From Lachnospiraceae bacterium JLR.KK002 (GTDB lineage Bacteria; Bacillota; Clostridia; Lachnospirales; Lachnospiraceae): a stretch of DNA of 64,000 bases. A model generated the notes under the pieces. The model saw only the letters and a program-made list of their open reading frames with translations. It had not been told where the DNA came from and ran no database searches. Every line of letters begins with the position of its first letter. The stretch's first letter is position 1. Of the stretch, positions 26,754-34,564 are shown in pieces. The stretch lies in contig JAYMNP010000001.1 of NCBI GenBank assembly GCA_036941025.1, positions 3,184,501 to 3,248,500 on the forward strand, written 5' to 3'. A program made the translations under genes and the position numbers.

Positions 26754-27827
26754 TTAATCACCAAAACTGATTCCGATTAATTTTGCTTCTTTAATAATTT
26801 TGGAATCCGGTTCTACGGTTTTTAATTTTCCTGCCACTTCTCCCAGAGGAACTTTCTTCGTATTTCCATCCACCATGGCTACCATATACCCGTACTCCTC
26901 TTTCAGAATCAGATTTGCGGCTGCGGCGCCCAGTCTGGTACAGAGTACGCGGTCGTAGGGGCAGGGACTTCCACCTCTCTGGGTATGTCCCGGAACGGTC
27001 ACGCGCACTTCACTTCCGATTTTTTCTTCAATCCGGGCTGCCACCTCATAGGAAACAGAAGGGTATTTCATATTCTTTTTCTTTTCTTTCAGTTCTTTTT
27101 TGGACAGGGCCGCGTCTTCTTTGGAAATGGCGCCTTCGGCTACTGCCAGTATGGTAAATCCTTTTCCGGCTTTATTTCTTCCGGCAATAGCGGAAACTAC
27201 TTTGTCAATATCATAGGGGATTTCCGGAAGCAGAATAATGTCCGCGCCTCCTGCAATTCCGGCGTACAATGTCAGCCAGCCCACTTTATGGCCCATGACT
27301 TCCACAATAAACACACGGTTGTGGGAAGCGGCTGTGGTATGGATGCAGTCGATGGCTTCCGTTGCAATATTGATGGCGCTCTGGAATCCGAAGGTCACAT
27401 CCGTACCGTAAATATCATTGTCTATGGTTTTGGGAAGATGAATCACATTCAGTCCTTCTTCTCTGAGAAGATTTGCCGTTTTCTGGGTTCCGTTTCCTCC
27501 CAGAATCACCAGACAGTCCAGACGCAGCTTGTAATAAGTCTGTTTCATGGCTTCCACCTTGTCCAGCCCTTTTTCATCAGGCACGCGCATCATTTTAAAT
27601 GGCTGTCTGGAAGTTCCCAGAATCGTACCGCCCTTTGTAAGAATTCCTGAAAAATCCGAACCGGTAAGCAGACGGTAATTTCCGTATATCAGTCCCTTGT
27701 ACCCTTCGTAAAAACCATATACTTCCAGATCTTCCACATTTTTACTCAGTCCTTTTACCACTCCGCGCATTGCCGCATTTAACGCCTGGCAGTCGCCTCC
27801 GCTTGTCAGCATTCCAATTCTTTTCAT
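26754..27827 (-). CDS. pfkA: 6-phosphofructokinase
   Basis: Phosphorylates fructose 6-phosphate in glycolysis. The 357-residue protein has the phosphate-binding GGDCQALNAAMR, the donor-site loop GGNGTQKT and the catalytic PKTIDNDIYGTD, followed by substrate residues in VEVMGHKVGWL. Gly in the GGNGT loop (site of Gly104 in E. coli PFK) points to ATP, while the Lys before TIDND (site 124) is usual in pyrophosphate and group III enzymes; so the phosphoryl donor is not certain from sequence. I use ATG 27827 behind AAAGGATG; seven extra codons upstream lack a site. First gene of the pfk-dnaX-ybaB-recR run. Confidence 0.9.
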   Translation of the reverse strand: MKRIGMLTSGGDCQALNAAMRGVVKGLSKNVEDLEVYGFYEGYKGLIYGNYRLLTGSDFSGILTKGGTILGTSRQPFKMMRVPDEKGLDKVEAMKQTYYKLRLDCLVILGGNGTQKTANLLREEGLNVIHLPKTIDNDIYGTDVTFGFQSAINIATEAIDCIHTTAASHNRVFIVEVMGHKVGWLTLYAGIAGGADIILLPEIPYDIDKVVSAIAGRNKAGKGFTILAVAEGAISKEDAALSKKELKEKKKNMKYPSVSYEVAARIEEKIGSEVRVTVPGHTQRGGSPCPYDRVLCTRLGAAAANLILKEEYGYMVAMVDGNTKKVPLGEVAGKLKTVEPDSKIIKEAKLIGISFGD

Positions 27828-28073
27828 AATCTTCACATCCTTTACCATATTTCATTTCCAGTATTTTCATATATCTTTCCTTTTCACGGCAGAAAAATTA
27901 TTTCCTGCCTGACGGAAATATTATAGCTCATTCTCCGGCCCATCACAAGATTTTTCTGCTGTTTCCATTTGCATTTCTGAAAATATCTGGTATAATAGCT
28001 ATGGATATTACACTGCCCAAAGAGGCAGCAATTCCCATTACAGAATATTTCCAGTCTGTAATGAGAATATTAC

Positions 28074-28162
28074 GGAGGAGTACCCAAGCGGCTGAAGGGT
28101 CTGGCTTCGAACACCAGCAGGTCGGTAGTCCCGGCGCGGGGGTTCAAATCCCCCCTCCTCCG
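28074..28162 (+). tRNA. tRNA-Ser (anticodon CGA)
   Basis: 89 bases with the acceptor stem GGAGGAG / CTCCTCC and a G discriminator as expected for serine. The T arm is GGGGG-TTCAAAT-CCCCC. A long variable arm of the class II type follows the anticodon stem. The anticodon stem is CTGGC/ACCAG with one C-A mismatch at its loop end, and the loop reads TTCGAAC, giving CGA. No CCA is encoded. Confidence 0.9.
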
Positions 28163-28237
28163 TTTCCGGCACTTTTTTGTTTTTATAACCAAATAGTCAG
28201 GGACAAAAGAAGAAAGTACAAAAGAAGAAAATACAAA

Positions 28238-28284
28238 AAACGAATCCTCAGACGGTACTGCCATACCGGTCCGGGGATTCGTTT
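28238..28284 (+). terminator. terminator downstream of tRNA-Ser
   Basis: AAACGAATCC pairs with GGATTCGTTT, enclosing an inner CGGTA/TACCG hairpin, followed by TTTCTTT. It lies 75 bases after the tRNA. From here to 28525 I see only the T-rich decay of this region and no gene. Confidence 0.7.
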
Positions 28285-28525
28285 CTTTCGCCCACATGGA
28301 CTTTTTATCTCTTTTTTTGCCTGTTGGCATTATAGCATATGCAAAATTTTTTCAATATGCCTGCCACAGGAAAAAAATCTCTGCACCTGTGGAAACCGCA
28401 CCCTGCAGGTACTTTTCCTAATCCAGTCACAAAGATTTCTTTCGGAGCTAAAATTGAATTGAGATCTTCTCCCCTTTTTATACCCCTGTAATAATTCTAC
28501 CGACATTTTATGTCAGCCGCCATAC

Positions 28526-28657
28526 ACTTTGAGGAAAATTTCCTGGTTTTTCAGATTTTTATATCCTGCTCCGGAACTTTACTTTCACGCGTCAGTGCGA
28601 CGCGGTATTTCCTGATAAGATAAAAATAGGAAATTTTTCCTGGTTTTTCCTCAAAGT
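28526..28657. repeat. 132-bp inverted-repeat-bounded element containing a palindrome core
   Basis: ACTTTGAGGAAAA at the left end is repeated exactly in inverted form at 28645-28657. Just inside each end the direct repeat TTTCCTGGTTTTT occurs. The middle (28573-28630) holds a diverged copy of the nested-palindrome core (CTTTCACGCGTCAGTGCGACGCGGTATTTCCTG quoted by position only). On the minus strand AGGAAA-TTTCCT followed by ATTTTT comes just before the core, a terminator-like order. Confidence 0.6.
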
Positions 28658-28760
28658 TCATGGCTGCCCGGCAAATATCATGCTATACTTCCATCAACAT
28701 ATCAGTGTTCCCATCATCAGCCGGACACATAACTGTCAATTTCACAGAGGAGGTATTTTT

Positions 28761-28904
28761 ATGAAAAAAACAATCATAAGCACCTGTTTATCTTTTTGCC
28801 TTTTATCTGCACTTTTTCCGTCACTGCCCTCTTTCAGATTTCAGCTGAAGCTGCCCGGAATCAGCACCCTGTCATATTTTGACGATCTCATCGAGTATTA
28901 CTGA
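28761..28904 (+). CDS. small secreted peptide, candidate signalling pro-peptide
   Basis: Forty-seven codons from an ATG behind a strong AGAGGAGG site. The product starts MKKTIISTCLSFCLLSALF, a charged start plus a hydrophobic stretch as in an export signal, and ends in an aromatic acidic tail SYFDDLIEYY. A -10-like TATACT lies at about 28683. The gene overlaps the 3' end of the HTH-TPR regulator gene tail to tail by 33 bases. The size, signal and position next to an RRNPP-like receptor fit a pro-peptide processed outside the cell and re-imported. No homologue is recognised, so function is inference; a non-signalling secreted peptide remains possible. Confidence 0.55.
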   Translation: MKKTIISTCLSFCLLSALFPSLPSFRFQLKLPGISTLSYFDDLIEYY

Positions 28905-29807
28905 TTCCATCTGCCAGTTTTCTTTCAGAAAAGTCTGCAGCCTTTCACACTGCGTTCTGTTCCCCAGGGCATAAAAAGCGCAGCAGCCTTTCACCAGCGA
29001 CTCTTCTGCCTGTTCTCTCTCCTGCAGTTCCAGCAGGGCCAGACCTCTGTTGATGAGGAATTCCGGGAACAGGCAGAAGCGGTTATTTTCCTGGCTCATG
29101 GCAATTCCCTGATTACACAGCTCCACCACATCTGAAAATTTGTGTTCGTCCAGCAGCAGATTGGAAAGATTAAACAGGATCATCGGATATTTCTGCACCT
29201 TTTCTTTCCGGTCTATCATATGAGTATCCATATACTGTTTCAGTCCGAAAAGTATTTCTATGGCTTTATCCCGCCTGCCCAGCTTCCGGTAAGCTCTTGC
29301 GATGTTAATAAGAATTACCATTTCGTTGTAAGTCAGCAGACCTTTCAAAATATTTTCCATCGCAATTCCATTTGGTTTTGTCATGCGCAGAGTTTCCTCC
29401 AGTTCTTCAATAGCTCCCTCCCAGTCCTGATTTTTCCGCTGTTTCACTATAATTCTGGTAAATCGGCAATATTGGGAATTCAGGATATCTCCTTTTGCTA
29501 TGGTGCGCTCAAATCTGTCAATCAGCTCTTCCAGCCCTTCATACTCGTAATTGGTAATTTTGCGGACAATCCGGCTGCATATCTCCACCTGCTGCATTTC
29601 CTCTCTGCTGGAATACTGCAGAAACGTCTCCCCGCAGCCCAGGCGCTGCGTCAGCGCTTCCACAGTTTTCCGGTTGGGCATCCGCGTCCCGTTTTCAATC
29701 TTGGACAGATTTCCCACAGAACAGATACCAAAACATAATTCTTCCTGGGAATATCCACGCTCCACCCTCATATCGTGGATATAATTTCCAATTTCATATA
29801 CCGCCAT
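28872..29807 (-). CDS. XRE-HTH regulator with TPR-like domain (RRNPP/Rgg-like)
   Basis: The 311-residue protein has an N-terminal XRE helix-turn-helix at about residues 6-60 (IGNYIHDMRVERGYSQEEL, then SVGNLSKIENGTRMPNRKT). The remainder is helical with TPR-like repeats, such as ILINIARAYRKLGRRDKAIEIL near 165-190 and ALLELQEREQAEESLVKG near 255-275. This is the architecture of the PlcR/PrgX/Rgg group of regulators, whose TPR domain binds a short imported peptide. A gene for a small secreted peptide overlaps its 3' end on the other strand. Its start ATG lies 47 bases from the edge of an A/T-rich stretch; targets are unknown. Confidence 0.8.
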   Translation of the reverse strand: MAVYEIGNYIHDMRVERGYSQEELCFGICSVGNLSKIENGTRMPNRKTVEALTQRLGCGETFLQYSSREEMQQVEICSRIVRKITNYEYEGLEELIDRFERTIAKGDILNSQYCRFTRIIVKQRKNQDWEGAIEELEETLRMTKPNGIAMENILKGLLTYNEMVILINIARAYRKLGRRDKAIEILFGLKQYMDTHMIDRKEKVQKYPMILFNLSNLLLDEHKFSDVVELCNQGIAMSQENNRFCLFPEFLINRGLALLELQEREQAEESLVKGCCAFYALGNRTQCERLQTFLKENWQMESVILDEIVKI

Positions 29808-30021
29808 TCTTAATTATTTCCCTGCCTTTCCTCTCCCTCCTCTGTGTCTGACATTATAAAACACCTGGGTTTCTTTGTCCACGAAATCTGCAAATCTCCA
29901 ATTGCTTCCTGTACCGCCTTCTGTTTCTCTTGCCTTTTATTTTATTTCCCTATATAATAAGAATGAAAATCAGATAACGATTCAGAATATTTTACTGTTT
30001 TTATACAGGAAAGGATTTCCC

Positions 30022-30666
30022 ATGAAAAAATATGTTTCTCTTTTGCTTTTTTCCATGTGTTTATGCGCTGCTTTCCTGAGCGGCTGCGGCGAACCGAAAA
30101 AAAATGCCGCTGACTCTGTCAGAGCAATTTATGATTTGTATATTCTGGGCGATACCCAGGGCATCACCTCGCTGGGAATGACAGAAGAAGATATCAATAC
30201 TGCCCGCCGGACGTATGACGAGTCTCTGAAAGAAACCATCCGGGCCAATTTCGCCGCCAGCGGACAGGAAATAGAAGAACAGGTTCTGGACGAACTCTGC
30301 AACGCCCGCAAGGCTGCCCTTGCCAAACTGAAGGCTACCGCCGAAATCGTCTCCGAAACGGACGGAAAAGCAACGGTTGTGATTCACACTACCTGTTTTG
30401 ATGAATCTGAGCTGGACACAGATGCTTTTTTCGCCGCCAAGGAAGAAGCCCGGCATAACAGCTTTGCCACTACGGAAGAACAGAACAGATTTCTGATGGA
30501 CACTTACACCGAGAATTTAATTGCTGCCTACCAGGAAGTGACGCCTTCGGAAAAAACCACGGACATTTCCGTGGACTGTGTCATTCAGAACAATACCTGG
30601 GTGCCTGCCAATATGTCTTCTTTCGGCTCCGACCTGGCTCTGGCCATTACCGGACAGACACAGTAG
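30022..30666 (+). CDS. putative lipoprotein (DUF5105-like)
   Basis: A 214-residue lipoprotein. The signal peptide MKKYVSLLLFSMCLCAAF ends in the lipobox LSGC, with Cys21 as the likely lipidated residue. The mature part is helix rich with the pattern DSVRAIYDLYILGDTQGITSL and TEEDINTARRTYDESLKETI, similar to DUF5105-type lipoproteins of Clostridia; that assignment is from memory and moderate. I chose ATG 30022 with AGGAAAGG upstream; the open frame extends 49 codons further but through a promoter-like A/T-rich region. It is transcribed with the DUF6128 gene 94 bases downstream or alone. Confidence 0.75.
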   Translation: MKKYVSLLLFSMCLCAAFLSGCGEPKKNAADSVRAIYDLYILGDTQGITSLGMTEEDINTARRTYDESLKETIRANFAASGQEIEEQVLDELCNARKAALAKLKATAEIVSETDGKATVVIHTTCFDESELDTDAFFAAKEEARHNSFATTEEQNRFLMDTYTENLIAAYQEVTPSEKTTDISVDCVIQNNTWVPANMSSFGSDLALAITGQTQ

Positions 30667-30760
30667 CCCAAAATCCGGACTGCATACGTCCCTGTGAATT
30701 TTTATGCATAAATTTCATACGATGAGAATAAGATGTAAAAAGTTTTTCGGGAGCAGAAAA

Positions 30761-31912
30761 ATGTCTGAATTTCATCGAATGATTACATATCTTTATTTAT
30801 ATGAGCGCGGAATCAAACGTCACAACGTAGGATTTGCCAAAATAGAAAAACGAGACAGCCAGTGTCTTGTGGAAATACATATGAAAAACACCGGTCACAG
30901 CCTTTCGCCGATTCCGGTGTATTTCTATGCCGAAAATCAGCAGAAATTTCCCGGCATTCTGCTGGGAACCATGGGGCTCACCCGCGGAAACGGCGATTTC
31001 AAAACAATATTAAAAGGAGAGACCTTATGTGACAGCAGCTACAGGCTGGATGATGTCAGCGGAATTTTTATTCCTCTGGATTCGGAAATCATGTTTGTCA
31101 GCCAGTGGAATGACCGGGAATTTGTGAGAGAACGTTTTACAGAGCCCCGGAATCAGTCGGAACCGGCTCCGCAGAAAAAGTCTCCGGAACCGGCCTCTCC
31201 CGCAACCCCCGGCTCCACGGAGCCTTCAGCAGCAATGTCTGCAGGCCCCGGACAGGGAAACCGTACCGCAGACCCCGGCTCCCCGGAGCCTTCGGCAGTG
31301 CAGGCTGCTTCCACCGGCAGTATTCCGTCTCAGACTGCCCCGGAGGATGAACTGCCTCCCTTTCCCCTGTCCGGCTCCGGAGACAGTGATATTCCTGCTC
31401 CTTCTTCTGTTCCTGATTCAGATCTCAGGGCCGCAGAAGCCGCGCCGAAGTTAGCGGAATTTCCCAGGCAGAACCGTTCATTCCCATCTCAATCCCAGAC
31501 CCAGGTCTCTGCCGGGCCGGCACAAAAACCGGAACCTCTGCCGGAAAACTGGAGCCTGAAATGGGACTTTATTCTTGAAAATTATCCGGTGATGACGCCT
31601 TTTGCCGGGGATGAATCCACCCTCTGCGTCCGTCTGGAGTTAAAGGATCTGCGTCTTCTGCCCCGTCAGTACTGGTATCTGGGCAATAACAGTTTCCTGC
31701 TCCACGGATTTTTCAATTACCGCTATCTGATTCTGGGTATGACGGAGAAAAACGGAAAAAAACGCTGGTTTGTGGGCATTCCCGGCATATACCAGAATCC
31801 GGAGCGGGTGATGGCCACCCTGTTCGGATTCCCGGAATTCCGTAACGAGAAGTCTGTCCCTGTAAATACCGGGGAATTCGGCTACTGGTACCGCTACCTG
31901 AACGAGCCCTGA
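30761..31912 (+). CDS. DUF6128 domain protein
   Basis: The 383-residue protein has a conserved N-terminal domain (MSEFHRMITYLYLYERGIKR, VYFYAENQQKFPGILLGTM) of about 125 residues. A proline/serine/alanine-rich linker spans roughly 130-265. The C-terminal domain of about 115 residues (LELKDLRLLPRQYWYLGNNS, FVGIPGIYQNPERVMATLFG) is the part I recognise as DUF6128, found in Lachnospiraceae. There is no signal peptide or membrane segment. ATG 30761 has GGGAG at a fair distance; the 19-codon upstream extension has none. No function is known to me. Confidence 0.7.
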   Translation: MSEFHRMITYLYLYERGIKRHNVGFAKIEKRDSQCLVEIHMKNTGHSLSPIPVYFYAENQQKFPGILLGTMGLTRGNGDFKTILKGETLCDSSYRLDDVSGIFIPLDSEIMFVSQWNDREFVRERFTEPRNQSEPAPQKKSPEPASPATPGSTEPSAAMSAGPGQGNRTADPGSPEPSAVQAASTGSIPSQTAPEDELPPFPLSGSGDSDIPAPSSVPDSDLRAAEAAPKLAEFPRQNRSFPSQSQTQVSAGPAQKPEPLPENWSLKWDFILENYPVMTPFAGDESTLCVRLELKDLRLLPRQYWYLGNNSFLLHGFFNYRYLILGMTEKNGKKRWFVGIPGIYQNPERVMATLFGFPEFRNEKSVPVNTGEFGYWYRYLNEP

Positions 31913-31917
31913 CAGAA

Positions 31918-32493
31918 TTATGCCTCCCCGCCTCGTTGGGAGGCATCCGCCTCCGAAAGCAGAGCGTACAGCTCGTGGTCTCTCCAGACCCCATGCAGTC
32001 TGACGCTCTGTCTTTTTACGCCCTCCAGCTCAAATCCCAGGTTCCGCAGCAGTTTACCGGAAGCAGTATTCTCCGGCAGCACACTTGCCTCTATCCGGTG
32101 CAGTTTCATGTCCTCAAACATCACGCGGATTCCTCTGGAAATACTTTCCCTGGCATAACCTCTTCCCCAGTATCTGTGATCAAATTTGTATCCCAGCTCA
32201 CAGGACTGGTAATAGCCCCGGTTAATATGATGAAAAGACACGGTGCCGATAATCCTCTCCGGCTTTCCTTTTTCAAACACCCAGAACCGGACAGATTTCT
32301 GCTTTACTGCCATATTGTACTCGCACTGAATCAGTTTTTTCTGAAATTTTTCCGTATAAAACTGCAGGGGCCTGTCCGTCTCGTATTCTTCGAATATTTC
32401 CTGGTTATCCAGATGGAATTTCAGTATCTGAGGGGCGGCTGTATCCGTCAGTACTTTTAATTCCAGACGTTCGGTCTGATACATCAGATTCAT
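31918..32493 (-). CDS. GNAT family N-acetyltransferase (RimJ/RimL-like)
   Basis: A 191-residue acetyltransferase that uses acetyl-CoA. It shows the RimJ/RimL-type layout: YQTERLELKVLTDTAAPQIL at the start, IGTVSFHHINRGYYQSCELGY (strand 4), the acetyl-CoA loop RGYARESISRGIRVMFE at about residues 110-125, and RIEASVLPENTASGKLLRNLGF near 135-155. Family members modify ribosomal proteins or small molecules; the substrate is unknown. The start has a CAGGAGAA site. It is convergent with the DUF6128 gene, 5 bases apart. Confidence 0.88.
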   Translation of the reverse strand: MNLMYQTERLELKVLTDTAAPQILKFHLDNQEIFEEYETDRPLQFYTEKFQKKLIQCEYNMAVKQKSVRFWVFEKGKPERIIGTVSFHHINRGYYQSCELGYKFDHRYWGRGYARESISRGIRVMFEDMKLHRIEASVLPENTASGKLLRNLGFELEGVKRQSVRLHGVWRDHELYALLSEADASQRGGEA

Positions 32494-32569
32494 TTGTATG
32501 TTCTCCTGGTTTCCTGTATAATGATATCATTATCTTATCATACTCATTCAGAAAAAAACAGGAGCGCCT

Positions 32570-33088
32570 ATGAATCAGGAAGAAAAATTTATGAAGGCCG
32601 CCATCCGGGAGGCCCGGAAAGCTGAAAAAATTCAGGAGGTTCCCATCGGCTGCGTTATCGTATACGAAAATAAAATTATTGCCAGAGGCTACAACCGAAG
32701 AAATACGGATAAGAATACGCTGGCTCACGCGGAACTTTCCGCCATAAAAAAAGCCAGTAAAAAGCTGGGAGACTGGCGGCTGGAAGGGTGTACCATGTAT
32801 GTGACGCTGGAACCCTGCCAGATGTGCGCCGGAGCCATCGTCCAGTCCAGAATGGACCGGGTGGTCATCGGAAGCATGAATCCCAAAGCAGGCTGTGCCG
32901 GTTCTGTACTGAATCTGCTGCAGATACCTGCATTCAATCATCAGGTGGATTTGGAATACGGCGTACTGGAAGAAGAATGTTCTTCCATGCTCAGCGAATT
33001 TTTCCGAAAGCTGCGGGAAACAAAGCGGCAGCAGAAACAAATGGTAACAGGGAAGCTGAAGGCTGAACTGTTACAACAAATGGAATAA
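32570..33088 (+). CDS. tadA: tRNA adenosine(34) deaminase TadA
   Basis: TadA converts the wobble adenosine of tRNA-Arg(ACG) to inosine. The 172-residue protein has the zinc-dependent cytidine-deaminase motifs: HAELSAI (His plus catalytic Glu) at about residues 52-58 and PCQMCAGAI (two zinc Cys) at about 82-90. Its N-terminus FMKAAIREARKAEKIQEVPIG is typical. The SRP RNA gene follows 16 bases after a well-formed promoter, the tadA-ffs neighbourhood known from B. subtilis. Confidence 0.95.
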   Translation: MNQEEKFMKAAIREARKAEKIQEVPIGCVIVYENKIIARGYNRRNTDKNTLAHAELSAIKKASKKLGDWRLEGCTMYVTLEPCQMCAGAIVQSRMDRVVIGSMNPKAGCAGSVLNLLQIPAFNHQVDLEYGVLEEECSSMLSEFFRKLRETKRQQKQMVTGKLKAELLQQME

Positions 33089-33103
33089 AACCTTTCGGAA
33101 CGG

Positions 33104-33132
33104 TTGACATTTTCCCTTAAAAAGGATATACT
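33104..33132 (+). promoter_or_regulatory. SigA promoter of the SRP RNA gene
   Basis: TTGACA at 33104-33109 and TATACT at 33127-33132 with a 17-base spacer, a near-consensus promoter placed directly before the SRP RNA. Confidence 0.9.
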
Positions 33133-33137
33133 TAAGA

Positions 33138-33405
33138 CTCCGAGCAGCTGGGGCGGTAGCGGTGCCCTGTACCAACAATCCGCTATAGTTGGAGTGATGT
33201 TCTGCCCCGGGTTTTTGCCTGTGGGGCTGCCTTTTATAAGTGGTGATGACGTCTGGGTCTTACGCAATGGAACTCTGTGAACCGTGTCAGGTTGGGAACA
33301 AAGCAGCACTAAGCAGAATCTTTCATGTGCCGTAAGGGCGCCTGGGCTGAGCTAACTGTAAGAGTAACGCCCATGGTCAGGATTCAAAGCAGAACGCTCG
33401 GATTT
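33138..33405 (+). ncRNA. ffs: SRP RNA, large Gram-positive type with Alu domain
   Basis: RNA scaffold of the signal recognition particle. The S-domain core is plain: GTGTCAGGTTGGGAACAAAGCAGCACTAAG lies at about 33283-33312, containing the conserved GTCAGG, the GGGAACA-type loop and AGCAGCA. The 5' CCGAGC at 33140 pairs with GCTCGG at 33396, closing the molecule at about 265 bases. GGGGCGGTAGC near the 5' end belongs to the Alu domain, as in Bacillus scRNA. Confidence 0.9.
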
Positions 33406-33431
33406 TAAATTTCCAAAAAAGGAGAATTCAT

Positions 33432-33902
33432 TTGAAACATATACTGCGCAAAACCAGAAACGCCCTGTATGAATCCTGTAATTTTCTGGAGCTGATGATG
33501 GCCCTTGTGGTTCTGGCCGCTATTCTGATTGCATGTAGCTCCCTTGGCAGTTCTTTTCTGGATTACTGGAACGACAGAAGTTCCAACGCCGCTTTCCTGA
33601 CTTTTGTGGGACATGTGTTCAATATCCTGATTGGTATTGAATTTTTAAAAATGCTCTGTCAGCCCAGCGAAGATACGGTACTGGAAGTTCTGATTTTCCT
33701 TGTGGCCCGCCATATGATCCTGGACCACACTACCGTAGTGGAAAATCTTATCACCATTCTGAGTATCGGAATTCTGTTTGCTATCAAAAAATATATCAAT
33801 CTGCCTGCCCGCAAGGGAAGTTACGGTATTTTCTCCGGCAATTCCGGCTCGGAACCCTCCGGCAGGGAGCCGGCGCCGTCTTCTGAAGACATCCAGAACT
33901 GA
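33432..33902 (+). CDS. PsiE-like small membrane protein
   Basis: A 156-residue protein with four predicted membrane segments (about 22-44, 55-75, 80-98 and 105-122). The order and the segments FVGHVFNILIGIEFLKML and VLIFLVARHMILDH recall the PsiE (phosphate-starvation-inducible) family; function of these is not established. The C-terminal 30 residues are Ser/Pro rich and cytoplasmic. The start is a TTG behind AAAAAAGGAG. It lies after the SRP RNA and may be read through from it. Confidence 0.65.
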   Translation: MKHILRKTRNALYESCNFLELMMALVVLAAILIACSSLGSSFLDYWNDRSSNAAFLTFVGHVFNILIGIEFLKMLCQPSEDTVLEVLIFLVARHMILDHTTVVENLITILSIGILFAIKKYINLPARKGSYGIFSGNSGSEPSGREPAPSSEDIQN

Positions 33903-33971
33903 TATGGGAAAATTTTACTGTCCCCCGGCCCTTGACATTTCGGCGCCGGGGGATTATATTAAACAGGAATC

Positions 33972-33991
33972 AATAATAATTATCATTATTA
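33972..33991 (+). promoter_or_regulatory. PerR/Fur-type box before perR
   Basis: ATAATAATTATCATTATTA is an interrupted A/T inverted repeat close to the PerR consensus TTATAATNATTATAA. It lies directly upstream of the ribosome site of perR and suggests autoregulation. Confidence 0.65.
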
Positions 33992-34009
33992 CAGGAGGTA
34001 GGAACATTG

Positions 34010-34408
34010 ATGAAATACAGCCGCCAACGGGAATGCATACGTGAATTTCTTGCTGACCGTTGTGACCATCCTACTGCCGAGACAGTTTACATGAATGTGA
34101 AAAAAGATTTTCCCAATATCAGTCTTGGAACCGTATACCGTAATTTATCTCTTCTGGCCGATTTGGGAGAAATCAGGAAAATTTCGACCGGTACAGGACC
34201 TGACCGTTTCGACGGAAATACATCCCCCCATTATCATGTTTTCTGCACCGGATGCGGCAGTGTCATGGATTTGAAAATGGAAAATATCAACCATATCGAC
34301 ATTATTGCCGGCAATGAATTTGAGGGCAGAATCCACGGGCATATCACTTATTTTCTCGGTACCTGCAGGGAATGCATGAAAAAAGAAAATAATGAAAATA
34401 TCTCTTGA
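34010..34408 (+). CDS. perR: Fur family regulator, PerR type
   Basis: A metal-dependent peroxide-sensing repressor. The 132-residue protein has the winged helix (MKYSRQRECIREFLADRCDH, then SLGTVYRNLSLLADLGEI) and the C-terminal dimer domain with HYHVFCTGCG and CRECM, giving the two CxxC structural zinc pairs. GTGPDRFDGNTSPHYH carries the His/Asp residues of the sensing metal site. PerR rather than Fur is favoured by its position just upstream of reverse rubrerythrin and by the box before each of the two genes. ATG 34010 is preceded by AGGAGG; the TTG three bases earlier is less likely. Confidence 0.88.
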   Translation: MKYSRQRECIREFLADRCDHPTAETVYMNVKKDFPNISLGTVYRNLSLLADLGEIRKISTGTGPDRFDGNTSPHYHVFCTGCGSVMDLKMENINHIDIIAGNEFEGRIHGHITYFLGTCRECMKKENNENIS

Positions 34409-34453
34409 CAGAAGCCCGGAGATATGCTATTTTAATTTCAGTAATAATTACTG
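34405..34453 (+). promoter_or_regulatory. promoter with PerR box for reverse rubrerythrin
   Basis: TTGACA at 34405 and TATTTT at 34428 with a 17-base spacer. Right after the start region lies CAGTAATAATTACTG (34439-34453), a perfect A/T-rich palindrome placed to block transcription, matching a PerR site. Confidence 0.7.
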
Positions 34454-34476
34454 TTTTTAATTTACTAACAAGATTT

Positions 34477-34520
34477 GGGTATCAAAAGGGTGCGCAGCGC
34501 CAAAGGTGTTTTTGACACCC
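34477..34520. repeat. nested palindrome in the rubrerythrin leader
   Basis: GGGTATCAAAA and TTTTTGACACCC form an outer stem around GGTGCGCAGCGCC, an inner hairpin. The right end TGACACCCTAATC also occurs in the element at 41590, so this may be a diverged relative. It sits between the promoter and the coding region of reverse rubrerythrin. Confidence 0.55.
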
Positions 34521-34564
34521 TAATCCTGAAAATAAAATAAATACATAGAAAGGAAGAAATCACT

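Noticed and set aside
28001..28462. A 153-codon plus-strand frame
   Set aside because: It runs through the tRNA-Ser gene and its terminator.
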